DNA of 64,000 nucleotides from Pseudomonas sp. Irchel 3A7 (lineage in GTDB: Bacteria; Pseudomonadota; Gammaproteobacteria; Pseudomonadales; Pseudomonadaceae), in NCBI RefSeq assembly GCF_900187565.1, contig NZ_FYED01000018.1:119201-183200 (forward strand). Reading direction: 5' to 3'. The notes below the pieces were generated by a model, which did no database searches, was not told the DNA's origin, and was given only the letters and a program-made list of their open reading frames with translations. Shown here in pieces: positions 1-8,446 of the stretch (position 1 is the stretch's first letter; every line of letters starts with the position of its first letter). Position numbers and translations under genes: made by a program.

Positions 1-9
1 TGGAAAGTC

Positions 10-960
10 TCATGCAGCCTCCAGGTAGGAACTGTGAATCGCGTTGCCCAACTGGCGCACCAGCGGGATGAACTCGGTCAACCAGGCGTGCAGGCCTTCG
101 TCGAGGATTTCGGTGATGCCGGTGTAGCGCAGGCGCGCGTCCATTTCCGCGGCCAGGCGTTGCGCCGGGCGGCCATTGGCCCCCGGCAACTGGGCAAGGA
201 TCTGGTCGATTTCTTCGGTGCAGGCACGCAACGAGCGCGGCACGTCGGCCCGCAACAACAGCAACTCGGCCACATGCCGGGCGCCGGGAGCGTCACGGTA
301 GATTTCGGTATAGGCCTCGAACGATGACAGTGCCCGCAGCAAGGCACTCCACTGGTAATACGCGTGGGCCGTGCCGTCGCTGACCGCTTCGGCCTGATCG
401 CCGGCCATTTCGTAACGGGCATCGAGCAGGCGCAAGGTGTTGTCGGCGCGTTCGATGAACGTCCCCAGGCGAATGAAACGGAACGCATCGTTGCGCATGA
501 TGGTGCCGTAGGACGCGCCCCGGAACAGGTGGGAACGTTCCTTGATCCACTCGCAGAAACGACTCATGCCGTAGCGACTCAGGCCCTGTTCGGCAATTCC
601 GCGAATTTCCAGCCAGGTCGCATTGATGTTTTCCCACATGTCGGCGGTGATTCGCCCACGCACCGCATGGGCACTGGCACGCGCCGCACCCAGGCAGCTG
701 TAGATGCTCGCCGGATTCGCCGCATCCAGCGCGAAAAAGTGCAGCAGCCGTTCGGCATGCAGCTCGCCGTGGCGTTCGAGGTAATCGTCCAGGGTGCCGG
801 TAATCAACAGCGGCATGGCCAGTTCGTGCAGGCCGTTGCCACGACCATCCTGTGGCATCAGTGACAGCGAATAACTGATGTCGAGCATCCGTGCGAGGTT
901 TTCCGCCCGCTCCAGGTAACGCGACATCCAATACAGATCCGAGGCAGTTCTACTTAACAT
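10..960 (-). CDS. Alpha-E domain protein (DUF403)
   Basis: The 316-residue protein begins with the conserved MLSRTASDLYWMSRYLERAE signature of the alpha-E (DUF403) family, which is all-helical and rich in Arg/Glu. It has no signal peptide or membrane segment. The family is almost always encoded with a circularly permuted ATP-grasp protein and often a transglutaminase-like protein, and is thought to take part in a peptide-bond-forming or modifying pathway whose product is unknown. Here it starts 12 bases after the ATP-grasp gene, with AAGGAAG before the ATG, so the two are probably cotranscribed. Family membership is clear from sequence; biochemical role is not established. Confidence 0.88.
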   Translation of the reverse strand: MLSRTASDLYWMSRYLERAENLARMLDISYSLSLMPQDGRGNGLHELAMPLLITGTLDDYLERHGELHAERLLHFFALDAANPASIYSCLGAARASAHAVRGRITADMWENINATWLEIRGIAEQGLSRYGMSRFCEWIKERSHLFRGASYGTIMRNDAFRFIRLGTFIERADNTLRLLDARYEMAGDQAEAVSDGTAHAYYQWSALLRALSSFEAYTEIYRDAPGARHVAELLLLRADVPRSLRACTEEIDQILAQLPGANGRPAQRLAAEMDARLRYTGITEILDEGLHAWLTEFIPLVRQLGNAIHSSYLEAA

Positions 961-972
961 GACAGGCTTCCT

Positions 973-2382
973 TCAATCCTCGACCACCCAGGTGTCCTTG
1001 GTTCCGCCACCCTGGGAGGAGTTCACCACCAGGGAGCCTTCGCGCAGGGCGACACGGGTCAGGCCGCCGGGCACGACCCGGGTTTCGCGGCCAGACAACA
1101 CAAACGGACGCAAGTCGATATGGCGCGGCGCGATGCCGTTTTCGACAAAGGTCGGACAGGTCGACAGCGACAGTGTCGGTTGCGCGATGTAGGCATGGGG
1201 CTTGGCGATGATCCGCGCGCGGAAGGCTTCAATTTCCGCGGCTGTTGCCGCCGGCCCCACCAGCATCCCGTAACCGCCGGAGCCCTGAGTTTCCTTGACC
1301 ACCAGTTCCGGCAGATTGGCCAGCACATGGGACAGCTCGGACGGATTACGACACTGCCAGGTCGGCACGTTCTTCAGGATCGGCTCTTCGTCCAGATAAA
1401 ACCGGATCATGTCCGTGACGAACGGGTACACCGACTTGTCGTCCGCCACCCCCGTGCCGATGGCATTAGCCAGCACCACATTGCCGGACCGGTAGGACGA
1501 CAGCAGCCCCGGCACGCCGAGCATTGATTCCGGATTGAAAGCCAGGGGATCGAGGAACGCATCGTCGAGGCGGCGATAAATCACATCAACGGCTTTCGGC
1601 CCATCGGTGGTGCGCATGAAGACCTTGTCGTCCCGCACGAACAGGTCCGCGCCTTCCACCAGCTCCACGCCCATCTCCCGGGCCAGGAACGCATGTTCGA
1701 AGAACGCACTGTTGAAGCGCCCCGGCGTCAGCACTACAACGCTCGGGTTGTCGATCGGGCTGGAGCTTTTCAGCGTATCGAGCAACAGGTTCGGATAGTG
1801 ATCGATGGGTGCGATGCGTTGCGCCGCGAACAGCTCGGGGAAAAGACGCATCATCATCTTGCGGTCTTCGAGCATGTAGCTGACACCGCTGGGCGTGCGC
1901 AGATTGTCTTCGAGCACGTAGTACGTGCCGTCGCCGTCGCGCACCAGATCGACACCGGAAATATGCGAATAGATATCGCGGTGCAGATCCAGCCCCTGCA
2001 TCGCCAACTGGTACTGCTCGTTGGCCAGCACTTGCTCGGCCGGAATGATGCCGGCCTTGATGATCCGCTGCTCGTGGTAGAGGTCGGCGAGGAACATGTT
2101 CAACGCCTTGACTCGCTGAATGCAGCCCCGCTCGACCACCCGCCATTCACTGGCGGGGATGCTGCGGGGAATGGTGTCGAAGGGAATCAGGCGCTCTGTC
2201 CCCTGCTCATCACCGTAGAGCGTGAACGTAATCCCGGCGCGATGAAACAACAGATCGGCCTCGCGTCGCCGTTGTGCCAGAAGCTCGTCAGGCGTTTCGG
2301 CCAGCCAACGGGCAAACTCCCGATAATGCGGGCGGACCTGGCCGCCGGCATCGTACATCTCATCAAAATAGGTGCGGATCAT
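973..2382 (-). CDS. Circularly permuted type 2 ATP-grasp protein (DUF404/DUF407)
   Basis: The 469-residue protein is a member of the circularly permuted ATP-grasp family. It contains the family's characteristic blocks LEDNLRTPSGVSYMLEDRK, DVIYRRLDD, VVKETQGSGGYGM and the carboxy-terminal VNSSQGGGTKDTWV. ATP-grasp enzymes join a carboxylate to an amine or thiol through an acyl-phosphate; the substrate of this subfamily is unknown. The ORF is open upstream to 2514, but the ATG at 2382 is preferred because AAGGAG lies six bases before it and MIRTYFDEMYDAGG is the usual family start. It is the first gene of a two-gene unit with the alpha-E protein. Confidence 0.88.
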   Translation of the reverse strand: MIRTYFDEMYDAGGQVRPHYREFARWLAETPDELLAQRRREADLLFHRAGITFTLYGDEQGTERLIPFDTIPRSIPASEWRVVERGCIQRVKALNMFLADLYHEQRIIKAGIIPAEQVLANEQYQLAMQGLDLHRDIYSHISGVDLVRDGDGTYYVLEDNLRTPSGVSYMLEDRKMMMRLFPELFAAQRIAPIDHYPNLLLDTLKSSSPIDNPSVVVLTPGRFNSAFFEHAFLAREMGVELVEGADLFVRDDKVFMRTTDGPKAVDVIYRRLDDAFLDPLAFNPESMLGVPGLLSSYRSGNVVLANAIGTGVADDKSVYPFVTDMIRFYLDEEPILKNVPTWQCRNPSELSHVLANLPELVVKETQGSGGYGMLVGPAATAAEIEAFRARIIAKPHAYIAQPTLSLSTCPTFVENGIAPRHIDLRPFVLSGRETRVVPGGLTRVALREGSLVVNSSQGGGTKDTWVVED

Positions 2383-2578
2383 GCCGTACTCCTTGTCACC
2401 CGGACGTACGGACCTCTGCAAGGCCCGCGCCATCGGCATAAACGCTTTGATATCAATCAGTTGGATATTCAATACACAGACACCGCACCAATCCTGTGCG
2501 GTAACTGCCCCCACCTGATCGCCCCCGCTTCATTGCAAGGCAATGTTGTTGCCTATCACCAGCATAGCCAGAGTTGAT

Positions 2579-2607
2579 TTCACTGCCCGGTTAACGCTGT
2601 GGATAAT
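2579..2607 (+). promoter_or_regulatory. Candidate promoter for a small RNA
   Basis: TTCACT (2579-2584) and GATAAT (2602-2607) are separated by 17 bases, a reasonable sigma-70 arrangement. Transcription would begin near 2614, just ahead of a run of hairpins. This is inference from spacing and motif only. Confidence 0.35.
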
Positions 2608-2613
2608 CCGTGC

Positions 2614-2763
2614 ATCCGCTGAAAAAACTTCACCAGCACCTGTTCAGTGAAGTCCTCAGCCTCACTTATTCGGTTGCTCCGGCAACCCGGTCCGGCATGC
2701 TCCGACCGGTTTCTCTCCTTACCGGTCTTCCCTTTTAGCCACCCGCTCAGGTGGCTTTTTTTT
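2614..2763 (+). ncRNA. Candidate intergenic small RNA with serial hairpins
   Basis: This stretch between two minus-strand genes can fold into consecutive stems: ACTTCAC/GTGAAGT (2627-2633 with 2647-2653), GGTTGC/GCAACC (2672-2687), CGGTC/GACCG (2688-2708) or alternatively ACCGGT/ACCGGT (2705-2726). It ends in a classic terminator, AGCCACC-loop-GGTGGCT then seven or more T (2737-2763). A plausible promoter lies just upstream. The overlapping ORFs on either strand (one minus-strand frame 2580-2795, one plus-strand frame 2647-2886) lack a convincing ribosome site. I do not recognise a known family: there are no repeated GGA loops as in RsmY/Z and no CrcZ-like CA motifs. Confidence 0.45.
2737..2763 (+). 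terminator. Rho-independent terminator
   Basis: A seven-pair stem AGCCACC/GGTGGCT with a six-base loop is followed by an uninterrupted T tract. No protein gene on this strand ends here, which is the main reason to suspect a small RNA. Confidence 0.8.
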
Positions 2764-2800
2764 GTTTTGTTGAAATGCGATTTTTTATTCTGCACAAACG

Positions 2801-2827
2801 AAAACGGCCAACCCGAAGGTCAGCCGT
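2801..2827 (-). terminator. Rho-independent terminator of the RraB-like gene
   Basis: On the minus strand, ACGGC..ACC TTCG GGT..GCCGT is followed by TTTTCG, about 28 bases after the stop codon at 2855. The stem contains a central mismatch and a stable TTCG loop. Confidence 0.65.
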
Positions 2828-2854
2828 CATTGCTGGTTGCTGCTATTCATAATG

Positions 2855-3199
2855 TTATGCGAGTCGCCCTCGTACCTCCTGCTTGACCCCCCAGCCCTCA
2901 ATGATGCCGCCCAATGGCTCGACCACCGCTTCGAAACCCTGCTCGAAGTCGCCGATGTCATCATAGGTGGCGTACATGACCTTGCTTAACTCCAGCGCCC
3001 AGGCACCGTCGTCGCGCACACTGATTTGCGCATTCAGGGATTCCCCACGATGAAAATGACCTGCCGCCCTGCGTGCCCGCTCCTCATCCGGGAAAATGGC
3101 GTAGAACTCGATGGGATGGAATCGTGAAAAGTCGAAACCGCCTTCTTTCATGCGGCGCAGCACGCTGCTGCTGATGTCTTCTTGATAGGCTGTGCTCAT
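2855..3199 (-). CDS. Ribonuclease E inhibitor RraB family protein
   Basis: The 114-residue acidic protein has the RraB (formerly DUF1260) pattern, including FYAIFPDEERARRAAGHF and the end block GFEAVVEPLGGIIEGWGVK. E. coli RraB binds the carboxy-terminal scaffold of RNase E and alters degradosome composition. The E. coli protein has a longer acidic tail, so this one is a compact form. GAGGAGG lies seven bases before the ATG. It stands alone with its own terminator. Family assignment is from recognisable sequence pattern; an RNase E effect in this organism is inference. Confidence 0.72.
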   Translation of the reverse strand: MSTAYQEDISSSVLRRMKEGGFDFSRFHPIEFYAIFPDEERARRAAGHFHRGESLNAQISVRDDGAWALELSKVMYATYDDIGDFEQGFEAVVEPLGGIIEGWGVKQEVRGRLA

Positions 3200-3411
3200 G
3201 AAACGTCCTCCTCAAACCGATGGATAGACTTTCCGTACTCCCTTCGCGCGCAACCATGGCTACGGGCGTTTCGGCAACCGATGTGCCGACGGGAAACAAG
3301 CATGTAGCTGACAAGACCAGACCTTAGCGATCCATTCGCTGATCTCGATTGCAGAGTAGCCTCAGGATAGAGCCGCTGCCAAGGCCTGGTTGAGAATGTG
3401 ACAGGAGATGT

Positions 3412-3645
3412 TCAGATTGGCGTGATACGGAGGATTTGTATGCTGTTCTGGATTTTGAGGTTTTTGACGCTCGCGTCAGGGGTTCGCCCTTCCAGATCGT
3501 TCAAATCCAGCTTGGCGGCGACAGGGAGGAGTCGTTCCTTGATGAGTTTGGCGGCCTGCTCGTGACTCGGGCACTCCTCGCACTCGAAGACCTCGTCGAT
3601 CGTTTCACCATGATCATCCACGAAAGTGACTTTCCACTTTGACAT
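3412..3645 (-). CDS. Small acidic hypothetical protein
   Basis: This 77-residue cytoplasmic protein (MSKWKVTFVDDHGETIDEVFECEECPSH...) has no signal peptide or membrane helix. Two cysteines lie close together (CEEC, residues 22-25), but this is not a zinc ribbon I recognise. The upstream open frame runs to 3747, but the ATG at 3645 has a strong GAGGAGG site eight bases before it. No function is proposed. A REP pair lies immediately upstream. Confidence 0.7.
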   Translation of the reverse strand: MSKWKVTFVDDHGETIDEVFECEECPSHEQAAKLIKERLLPVAAKLDLNDLEGRTPDASVKNLKIQNSIQILRITPI

Positions 3646-3752
3646 CGGAGCCTCCTCTATCAAACCCGCGAATGGGCTTACACCTATCTCGACTTTAGCT
3701 CGAATTGATCGTTCCAACGGATTACAGCAAACAGGATGTAACAACAAAGAAC

Positions 3753-3843
3753 CTGTGGGAGCGAGCCTGCTCGCGAAGGCGGTATACCCGTCGACATTTC
3801 AATCGACTGAAAGACCGCTTTCGCGAGCAGGCTCGCTTCTACA
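3753..3843. repeat. REP pair (inverted, BIME-like)
   Basis: Two copies of the Pseudomonas REP core (GTGGGAGCGAGCCTGCTCGCGAA and its inverse, the second ending GCTTCTACAG) face each other across about 40 bases. It lies between speE and the upstream small gene. Confidence 0.85.
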
Positions 3844-3861
3844 GTAATTATGCATCAACCA

Positions 3862-4737
3862 TCAATCGTTGCTTGGCTTGCCCACTGCTTGCAGCACGTA
3901 CTGCGGCAAAGCGAAGGCGCCGATGTGTATTTCCGGATTGTAGTAGCGCGTGACGATGCCGCTGCCTGCGAAGCGCTGTTGCAGGGTTTCACGGGACAAT
4001 TGGCGATAAGCGGTATTGGTCGAGCCCCAGGCAAAGGTCATCGAGCCACCGATGTAGGTCGGTACTGCGGCCTGGTAGAAGTGCCAGTCCGGGAACAGAC
4101 TGCGCAGGCGACCGGCGGTGGTTTTGACTTCGTCGATCTGCATGAACGGCGTGCCGTTCTGCGTCACCAGGATGCCACCGTCGTTCAGGCAGCGATGGCA
4201 GGCCTGGTAGAAGTTTTCCGAGAACAGCACTTCGCCCGGACCGATCGGGTCGGTGGAGTCGGAAATGATCACGTCGAACTTTTCCGTGGTAGTGGCGACG
4301 AAACGCATGCCGTCGTCGATCACCAGGTTCAGGCGTGGATCGTCATAGGCGCCTTTGGAGTGATTCGGCAGGAATTCCTTGCACATATCGACCACGGTGC
4401 CGTCGATCTCGACCATGGTGATGTGTTCGACGCTACGGTGCTTGGACACTTCACGCAGCATGCCGCCGTCGCCGCCGCCGATGATCAACACGCGCTTGGC
4501 GGTGCCATGAGCGAGGATCGGCACATGGGTGAGCATCTCGTGGTAGATGAACTCGTCGGCTTCGGTGGTCTGGATCACGCCGTCCAGCGCCATGACCCGG
4601 CCCATGCGCGGGTTTTCGAAGATGACGAGGTGTTGGTGTTCGGTGCGCACTTCGTGCAGCAGTTTGTCCATGCGAAAACGCTGGCCGTAGCCTTCGTAGA
4701 GGGTTTCCAGGTAGTCGCTGGTTGGGGTGGTGCTCAT
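3862..4737 (-). CDS. speE: Polyamine aminopropyltransferase (spermidine synthase)
   Basis: The 291-residue enzyme transfers an aminopropyl group from decarboxylated S-adenosylmethionine to putrescine, giving spermidine and methylthioadenosine. It shows the family fingerprints: DEFIYHEML (61-69), the nucleotide-binding IIGGGDGGMLREV (GGGDGG at 87-92) and the active-site region SDSTDPIGPGEVLF. The start at 4737 is chosen over the longer frame because MSTTPTSDYLETLYEG is the usual beginning and GGAG precedes it. The methylthioadenosine by-product is what the mtnB/C/D genes 5-7 kb away help recycle. Confidence 0.96.
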   Translation of the reverse strand: MSTTPTSDYLETLYEGYGQRFRMDKLLHEVRTEHQHLVIFENPRMGRVMALDGVIQTTEADEFIYHEMLTHVPILAHGTAKRVLIIGGGDGGMLREVSKHRSVEHITMVEIDGTVVDMCKEFLPNHSKGAYDDPRLNLVIDDGMRFVATTTEKFDVIISDSTDPIGPGEVLFSENFYQACHRCLNDGGILVTQNGTPFMQIDEVKTTAGRLRSLFPDWHFYQAAVPTYIGGSMTFAWGSTNTAYRQLSRETLQQRFAGSGIVTRYYNPEIHIGAFALPQYVLQAVGKPSND

Positions 4738-4885
4738 GGGAAGTGCTCCGATGAATGCGGGTGGCAACGGACGGTTACCCGCCCATGATGGCCAATCGAT
4801 CGCCTCGATTGCCCGGGAAAGGCGCGCATTCTACGTTGCGGAACATGACAGGTCGAACCTTCATGACCGGGTGCATACAGAACGA

Positions 4886-4974
4886 TGTGGGAGCGAGCCT
4901 GCTCGCGAAGACGGCATGTCAGCCACATCCAAATTGAATGTGCCATCGCCTTCGCGAGCAGGTTCGCTCCCACA
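4886..4974. repeat. REP pair (inverted)
   Basis: TGTGGGAGCGAGCCTGCTCGCGAA and an inverted copy (TTCGCGAGCAGGTTCGCTCCCACA, one base changed) flank about 40 bases upstream of speE. Confidence 0.85.
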
Positions 4975-5003
4975 AGGGAAATGCGTTGTGCCCGAAGGTG
5001 CAG

Positions 5004-5195
5004 TCAGACCCTGACATCACCTCTCGGCCCGGCAATGGCCCAGATGATCAGGCCCAAAACCGGCAGCAACAGGATCAATAGCACCCAGATGATTTTCATC
5101 CCGGTGGAGACGCCACTTTTCAGCACGTTGATGATGGCCCAGATGTCCAGGGCAAGAATGATCAGGCCGACCAGGCTGTTGAACGTGGAACCCAT
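5004..5195 (-). CDS. Small membrane protein with PLD-nuclease N-terminal domain
   Basis: The 63-residue protein has two hydrophobic helices: residues 6-24 (NSLVGLIILALDIWAIINV) and 34-56 (MKIIWVLLILLLPVLGLIIWAIA). They are separated by a short basic/polar turn and followed by GPRG. This matches the PLDc_N family, the two-helix domain found at the front of cardiolipin synthases but here free-standing. No catalytic HKD motif is present. Function is unknown; it is predicted to sit in the inner membrane. Confidence 0.8.
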   Translation of the reverse strand: MGSTFNSLVGLIILALDIWAIINVLKSGVSTGMKIIWVLLILLLPVLGLIIWAIAGPRGDVRV

Positions 5196-5277
5196 GGTGA
5201 CGCTCCCGAAGAGTGGTATGCCCCCTTAGGATAGCCGGCCCGGACAAGGGTTCCGTTTTATTGACAGCTTTACCGTC

Positions 5278-5808
5278 TCAGACGTGGATGGCCACTTTCA
5301 AGGCTTCCAGGGCGGGCGCAGCCGCGATGCCGACTTCGGCGCACAACTCGAGTACCCGTGGCACGTCGTTGCCGTAGACCAGCACCACTTGCAGCTCGTC
5401 GTCGAGCAACTGACTGAAGTTCAGCAGTGTGTAACCACCGTTTTCCTTGTTCAGGCTGCTCATTTGCACCTGGATGCGATTGAGCGCGGTCAGGGCTTCG
5501 GTCTTGGCCAGTTGCTTGGGCTTGAGGTTGAACTCGACGCCCGGACCGAAGGAGGCGACGATCTGGGCGAACAGGTCCATGTACGTGTCGGCCTGGAACA
5601 GCACGGTTTCGGGCAGACTGCCGACGACCACCCACTCGCCCAGCGGAATCGGGAAAGTGTCGTCGTAGTTGATGTCCGGATTGGCGCTCAGAAAACCCTG
5701 TGGATCCGCGTACGCCTGGGCTGCTTCGTCAGCGACCTTGAGGATTTCGTCTTCACCCATGCACCCGGAGCTGATTTTGCTGATGAGTTCGACGAGAGCG
5801 GCTTTCAT
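5278..5808 (-). CDS. Conserved hypothetical protein
   Basis: This 176-residue soluble, acidic protein (MKAALVELISKISSGCMGEDEILKVADEA...) has no signal peptide, membrane helix or motif that I recognise. The first part is helical. The middle carries GEWVVVGSLPETVLFQADTY and a probable helix rich in Lys/Asn (LKPKQLAKTEALTALNRIQVQMSSLNKE). AGGA lies about eight bases before the ATG. It appears monocistronic, bounded by a PLDc_N gene and an inverted repeat. Confidence 0.75.
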   Translation of the reverse strand: MKAALVELISKISSGCMGEDEILKVADEAAQAYADPQGFLSANPDINYDDTFPIPLGEWVVVGSLPETVLFQADTYMDLFAQIVASFGPGVEFNLKPKQLAKTEALTALNRIQVQMSSLNKENGGYTLLNFSQLLDDELQVVLVYGNDVPRVLELCAEVGIAAAPALEALKVAIHV

Positions 5809-5878
5809 GGGGCAGATCCTGTAGCGAGGGAATTTTGAGGGCGCGAAGGATACCGCATTCGGCAGACGCTGCGGACCT

Positions 5879-5972
5879 TGTGGCGAGGGGATTTATCCCC
5901 GTTGGACTGCGCAGCAGTCCCATTTTTTGGGGCCGCTTCGCTGCTCAACGGGGATAAATCCCCTCGCCACAA
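5879..5972. repeat. Inverted repeat, TGGCGAGGGGATTTATCCCC family
   Basis: Two arms reading TGTGGCGAGGGGATTTATCC and its inverse enclose a smaller inverted pair (GGACTGCGCAGCAGTCC). This is a second intergenic repeat family, distinct from the GTGGGAGCGAGC REP. It may act as a transcript end between the flanking minus-strand genes. Confidence 0.8.
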
Positions 5973-5992
5973 AGGTTCTGCGTCAGAGCGAT

Positions 5993-6511
5993 CTAGCCCA
6001 GCAGTTTTTCCAGCTGTGCAACGGTGTCGGTGGCACCCATGGTCTTGGCCGCATCCAACGCGGTAATGCCGTTGGCGTCCTTGGCTTTCGGGTCGGCGCC
6101 TTTGCTGATCAGGTAGTCGACAATGGCGACGCGATTGAACATCGCCGCCATCATCAACGCCGTACGCCCGTCGAACGACGAACCCTCGACCTGCGCGCCA
6201 CCTTCAACCAGCGCCGTGACGACCGCCAGGTCGCCCTTGAAGGCAGCACCCGCGATCGGACTCTGACCGTTATCGTTGCGGATTTCCGGATCGGCCTTGT
6301 GTTCGAGCAGGACTTTCACGGTGTCCACATGGCCGTGGTACGCGGCCAGCATCAGCAAGGTGTCGCCCTTGTGATTGCGCAGGTTCGGCGGCAGGCCTTT
6401 GGTCAGCAGCGCAGCCATCATGGCCGCATCGCCCTCCCGCGCCTTGTTGAATACCTGTTCGGCAAACTCGGCAGCTTCTTCGGGGGTCATCTGGCGGCTT
6501 TTGTCTGACAT
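5993..6511 (-). CDS. Ankyrin repeat protein
   Basis: The 172-residue cytoplasmic protein has a short helical front (SDKSRQMTPEEAAEFAEQVFNKAREGD) followed by about four ankyrin repeats, for example GDTLLMLAAYHGHVDTVKVLLEHKADP and GRTALMMAAMFNRVAIVDYLISKGADP. Ankyrin repeats bind other proteins; the partner is not evident. The ATG at 6511 is chosen because GGAG precedes it by seven bases. No signal sequence is present, unlike the catalase-linked periplasmic AnkB proteins. Confidence 0.9.
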   Translation of the reverse strand: MSDKSRQMTPEEAAEFAEQVFNKAREGDAAMMAALLTKGLPPNLRNHKGDTLLMLAAYHGHVDTVKVLLEHKADPEIRNDNGQSPIAGAAFKGDLAVVTALVEGGAQVEGSSFDGRTALMMAAMFNRVAIVDYLISKGADPKAKDANGITALDAAKTMGATDTVAQLEKLLG

Positions 6512-6607
6512 TGAGCACTCCACATTCAATTATTCGCAAAGCCGACAGTTTCCCGAGCCACCCCGGCACTGTCACTTCTTTTTTCTGATGCGCGGCCATA
6601 GCCACAT

Positions 6608-8446
6608 TCAATAACGATGCAAGCCACTGTGAATCTCGGCCAGCACCTGTTCGGTGACCTGCACATAAGTGTCGGTTCCCGGCAACCACGCATAGATCGG
6701 GTCATCGCCGGTTCGCCCCGGGTCAAACGCTTCGTCCTTGAGCCGGGTCTTCTGATACTTGAACGTCCCGGTGGTTTCCATTTTCACTTTCACCCGCAGG
6801 AACAACGGCACTGCATAGGCCGGAAGCTGCTGCCGGATAAACGCCAGCAATTCACTGAAGTCCAGGGTCGCCAGGGACTCGGCGGGCGTGATCGCCGCCA
6901 TTCCGGCCCGGCCGTTGGTGTTGCGGATTTCCACGCCATAGGCCACGGCCTCGGAAATAAGCGGGTGTTTCAGGAGCATGTTCTCGACTTCGGTGGTCGA
7001 GACGTTTTCCCCTTTCCAGCGGTAGGTGTCACCCAAACGATCGACAAACTGCGCGTGGCCAAAACCAATGTTGCGCAGCAGGTCGCCGGTATTGAAGTAA
7101 CGGTCGCCCTTCACGAACACGTCATGAAGCACGACTTTTTCGGTTTTCTGCGGGTCGGTGTAGCCATCCAGCGGCGCCTTGTCATCGATCCTGGCCAGCA
7201 GCAGCCCCTGCTCGCCTTTGTCGACCTTGCGCATGAAGCCATTGGCTTCACGGGTCGGCGCTCCACTGTCGTGGTCGTACGCCGCCAACTCCCAGGACAT
7301 CAGGGAAAAACCGACGGTGTTGTTGAAATTCAGAATGTTGGTGAAACCGATATTGCCGTCGCTGGCGGCATACAGTTCGCAAATGTGGTTAACACCAAAG
7401 CGCGTCTTGAACTCACGCCAGGCACCGGGGCGCAGGCCGTTGCCGATCATCTTGATCACGCCGTGCTTGCTGTCGTCGGCACTGGGCGGTTGGTCGACCA
7501 GATAACGACACAATTCGCCGACATAACCGATGGTGGTCGCGCGGTACTTGCGCACGTCGCTCCAGAACTGACTGGCGCTGAACTTGCGGCGGATGGCAAA
7601 CCCCGAGGCACCGCTGATGGCCGAGCCCCAGCACACGCAAAGGCCGGTGGCGTGATACAGCGGCAAGGTGCAATAGACGACATCTTCCGGGCGCATATCC
7701 AGCGCGATCATCCCGAAGCTGGCGGAGCTGCGCATCCAGCGTCCGTGTTTGAACACCCCGGCCTTGGGCAACCCGGTGGTGCCCGAGGTGTAGATATAGA
7801 AACAGGGGTCGTCGAAGAAAACCTGCCGGCTGCTGACAGGGTTGGCACCGTCGGCGCCGACGCTGGCCGTCATCAGATTGATGAAACCATCGGGGGCCAT
7901 TCCAGGATGGCGGTAAGTGTCTTGATCGGCGACAAACCAGGTTCGCCCCGCCTCGATCGCCACCTGCTCGCGCACCGCCAGAAACGCCGGGACAAGCTCC
8001 TCGCCGACCACAATGGCGGCCGGTGTCACCAGATTCAGGCTATGGACCAGGGTGTCGCGGGTCAGCGACGTGTTGAGCAAGGCACTGATCGCGCCAACCT
8101 TGGCCACTGCCAGTATCGTCACCAACAGCTCCGGGCGGTTTTCGATGAATACCGCCACCACATCGCCCTTGCCGATGCCTTGCTCGATCAGGTAATGGGC
8201 AATGCGATTGGCCCACTGATTGGCCTGTGCATAAGTCAGCGACACCTCGCCGTACAGTAATGCCGGGCCATCAGGATTGCGCAGGGTTGCCTGCTCGAAA
8301 CTCCAGCCCAGGCCACACGGTTGGGTCGGATCCTTGACATTGGCGAGCTTCATTCCCTTGACCACCCGTGGCAGGGCTTTGGCAATGGAAGGCAGCTTGC
8401 GGAGCATCATGCCCCAGGTAATCGTGTCGCTCGAGGTGCGGCTCAT
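6608..8446 (-). CDS. Long-chain acyl-CoA synthetase (FATP/FadD-like)
   Basis: The 612-residue AMP-forming synthetase activates long-chain fatty acids to acyl-CoA through an acyl-adenylate. The P-loop reads YIYTSGTTGLPKAGVFKHGR, and the carboxy-terminal motif region reads FNTGDLLRNIGFGHAQFVDRLGDTYRWKGENVSTTEVE. The length and the GDTYRWKGENV block are typical of the very-long-chain / FATP branch rather than of classic FadD. GGGAGCAACC precedes the ATG. It seems monocistronic. Confidence 0.9.
   Translation of the reverse strand: MSRTSSDTITWGMMLRKLPSIAKALPRVVKGMKLANVKDPTQPCGLGWSFEQATLRNPDGPALLYGEVSLTYAQANQWANRIAHYLIEQGIGKGDVVAVFIENRPELLVTILAVAKVGAISALLNTSLTRDTLVHSLNLVTPAAIVVGEELVPAFLAVREQVAIEAGRTWFVADQDTYRHPGMAPDGFINLMTASVGADGANPVSSRQVFFDDPCFYIYTSGTTGLPKAGVFKHGRWMRSSASFGMIALDMRPEDVVYCTLPLYHATGLCVCWGSAISGASGFAIRRKFSASQFWSDVRKYRATTIGYVGELCRYLVDQPPSADDSKHGVIKMIGNGLRPGAWREFKTRFGVNHICELYAASDGNIGFTNILNFNNTVGFSLMSWELAAYDHDSGAPTREANGFMRKVDKGEQGLLLARIDDKAPLDGYTDPQKTEKVVLHDVFVKGDRYFNTGDLLRNIGFGHAQFVDRLGDTYRWKGENVSTTEVENMLLKHPLISEAVAYGVEIRNTNGRAGMAAITPAESLATLDFSELLAFIRQQLPAYAVPLFLRVKVKMETTGTFKYQKTRLKDEAFDPGRTGDDPIYAWLPGTDTYVQVTEQVLAEIHSGLHRY

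Noticed and set aside
2580..2795. Minus-strand 71-codon frame over the small-RNA candidate
   Set aside because: It runs through a terminator and hairpins, is Lys/Arg-rich without pattern, and lacks a ribosome site.
3753..3843. Repeat pairs considered as CRISPR repeats
   Set aside because: They are isolated inverted pairs without regularly spaced direct repeats or cas genes.
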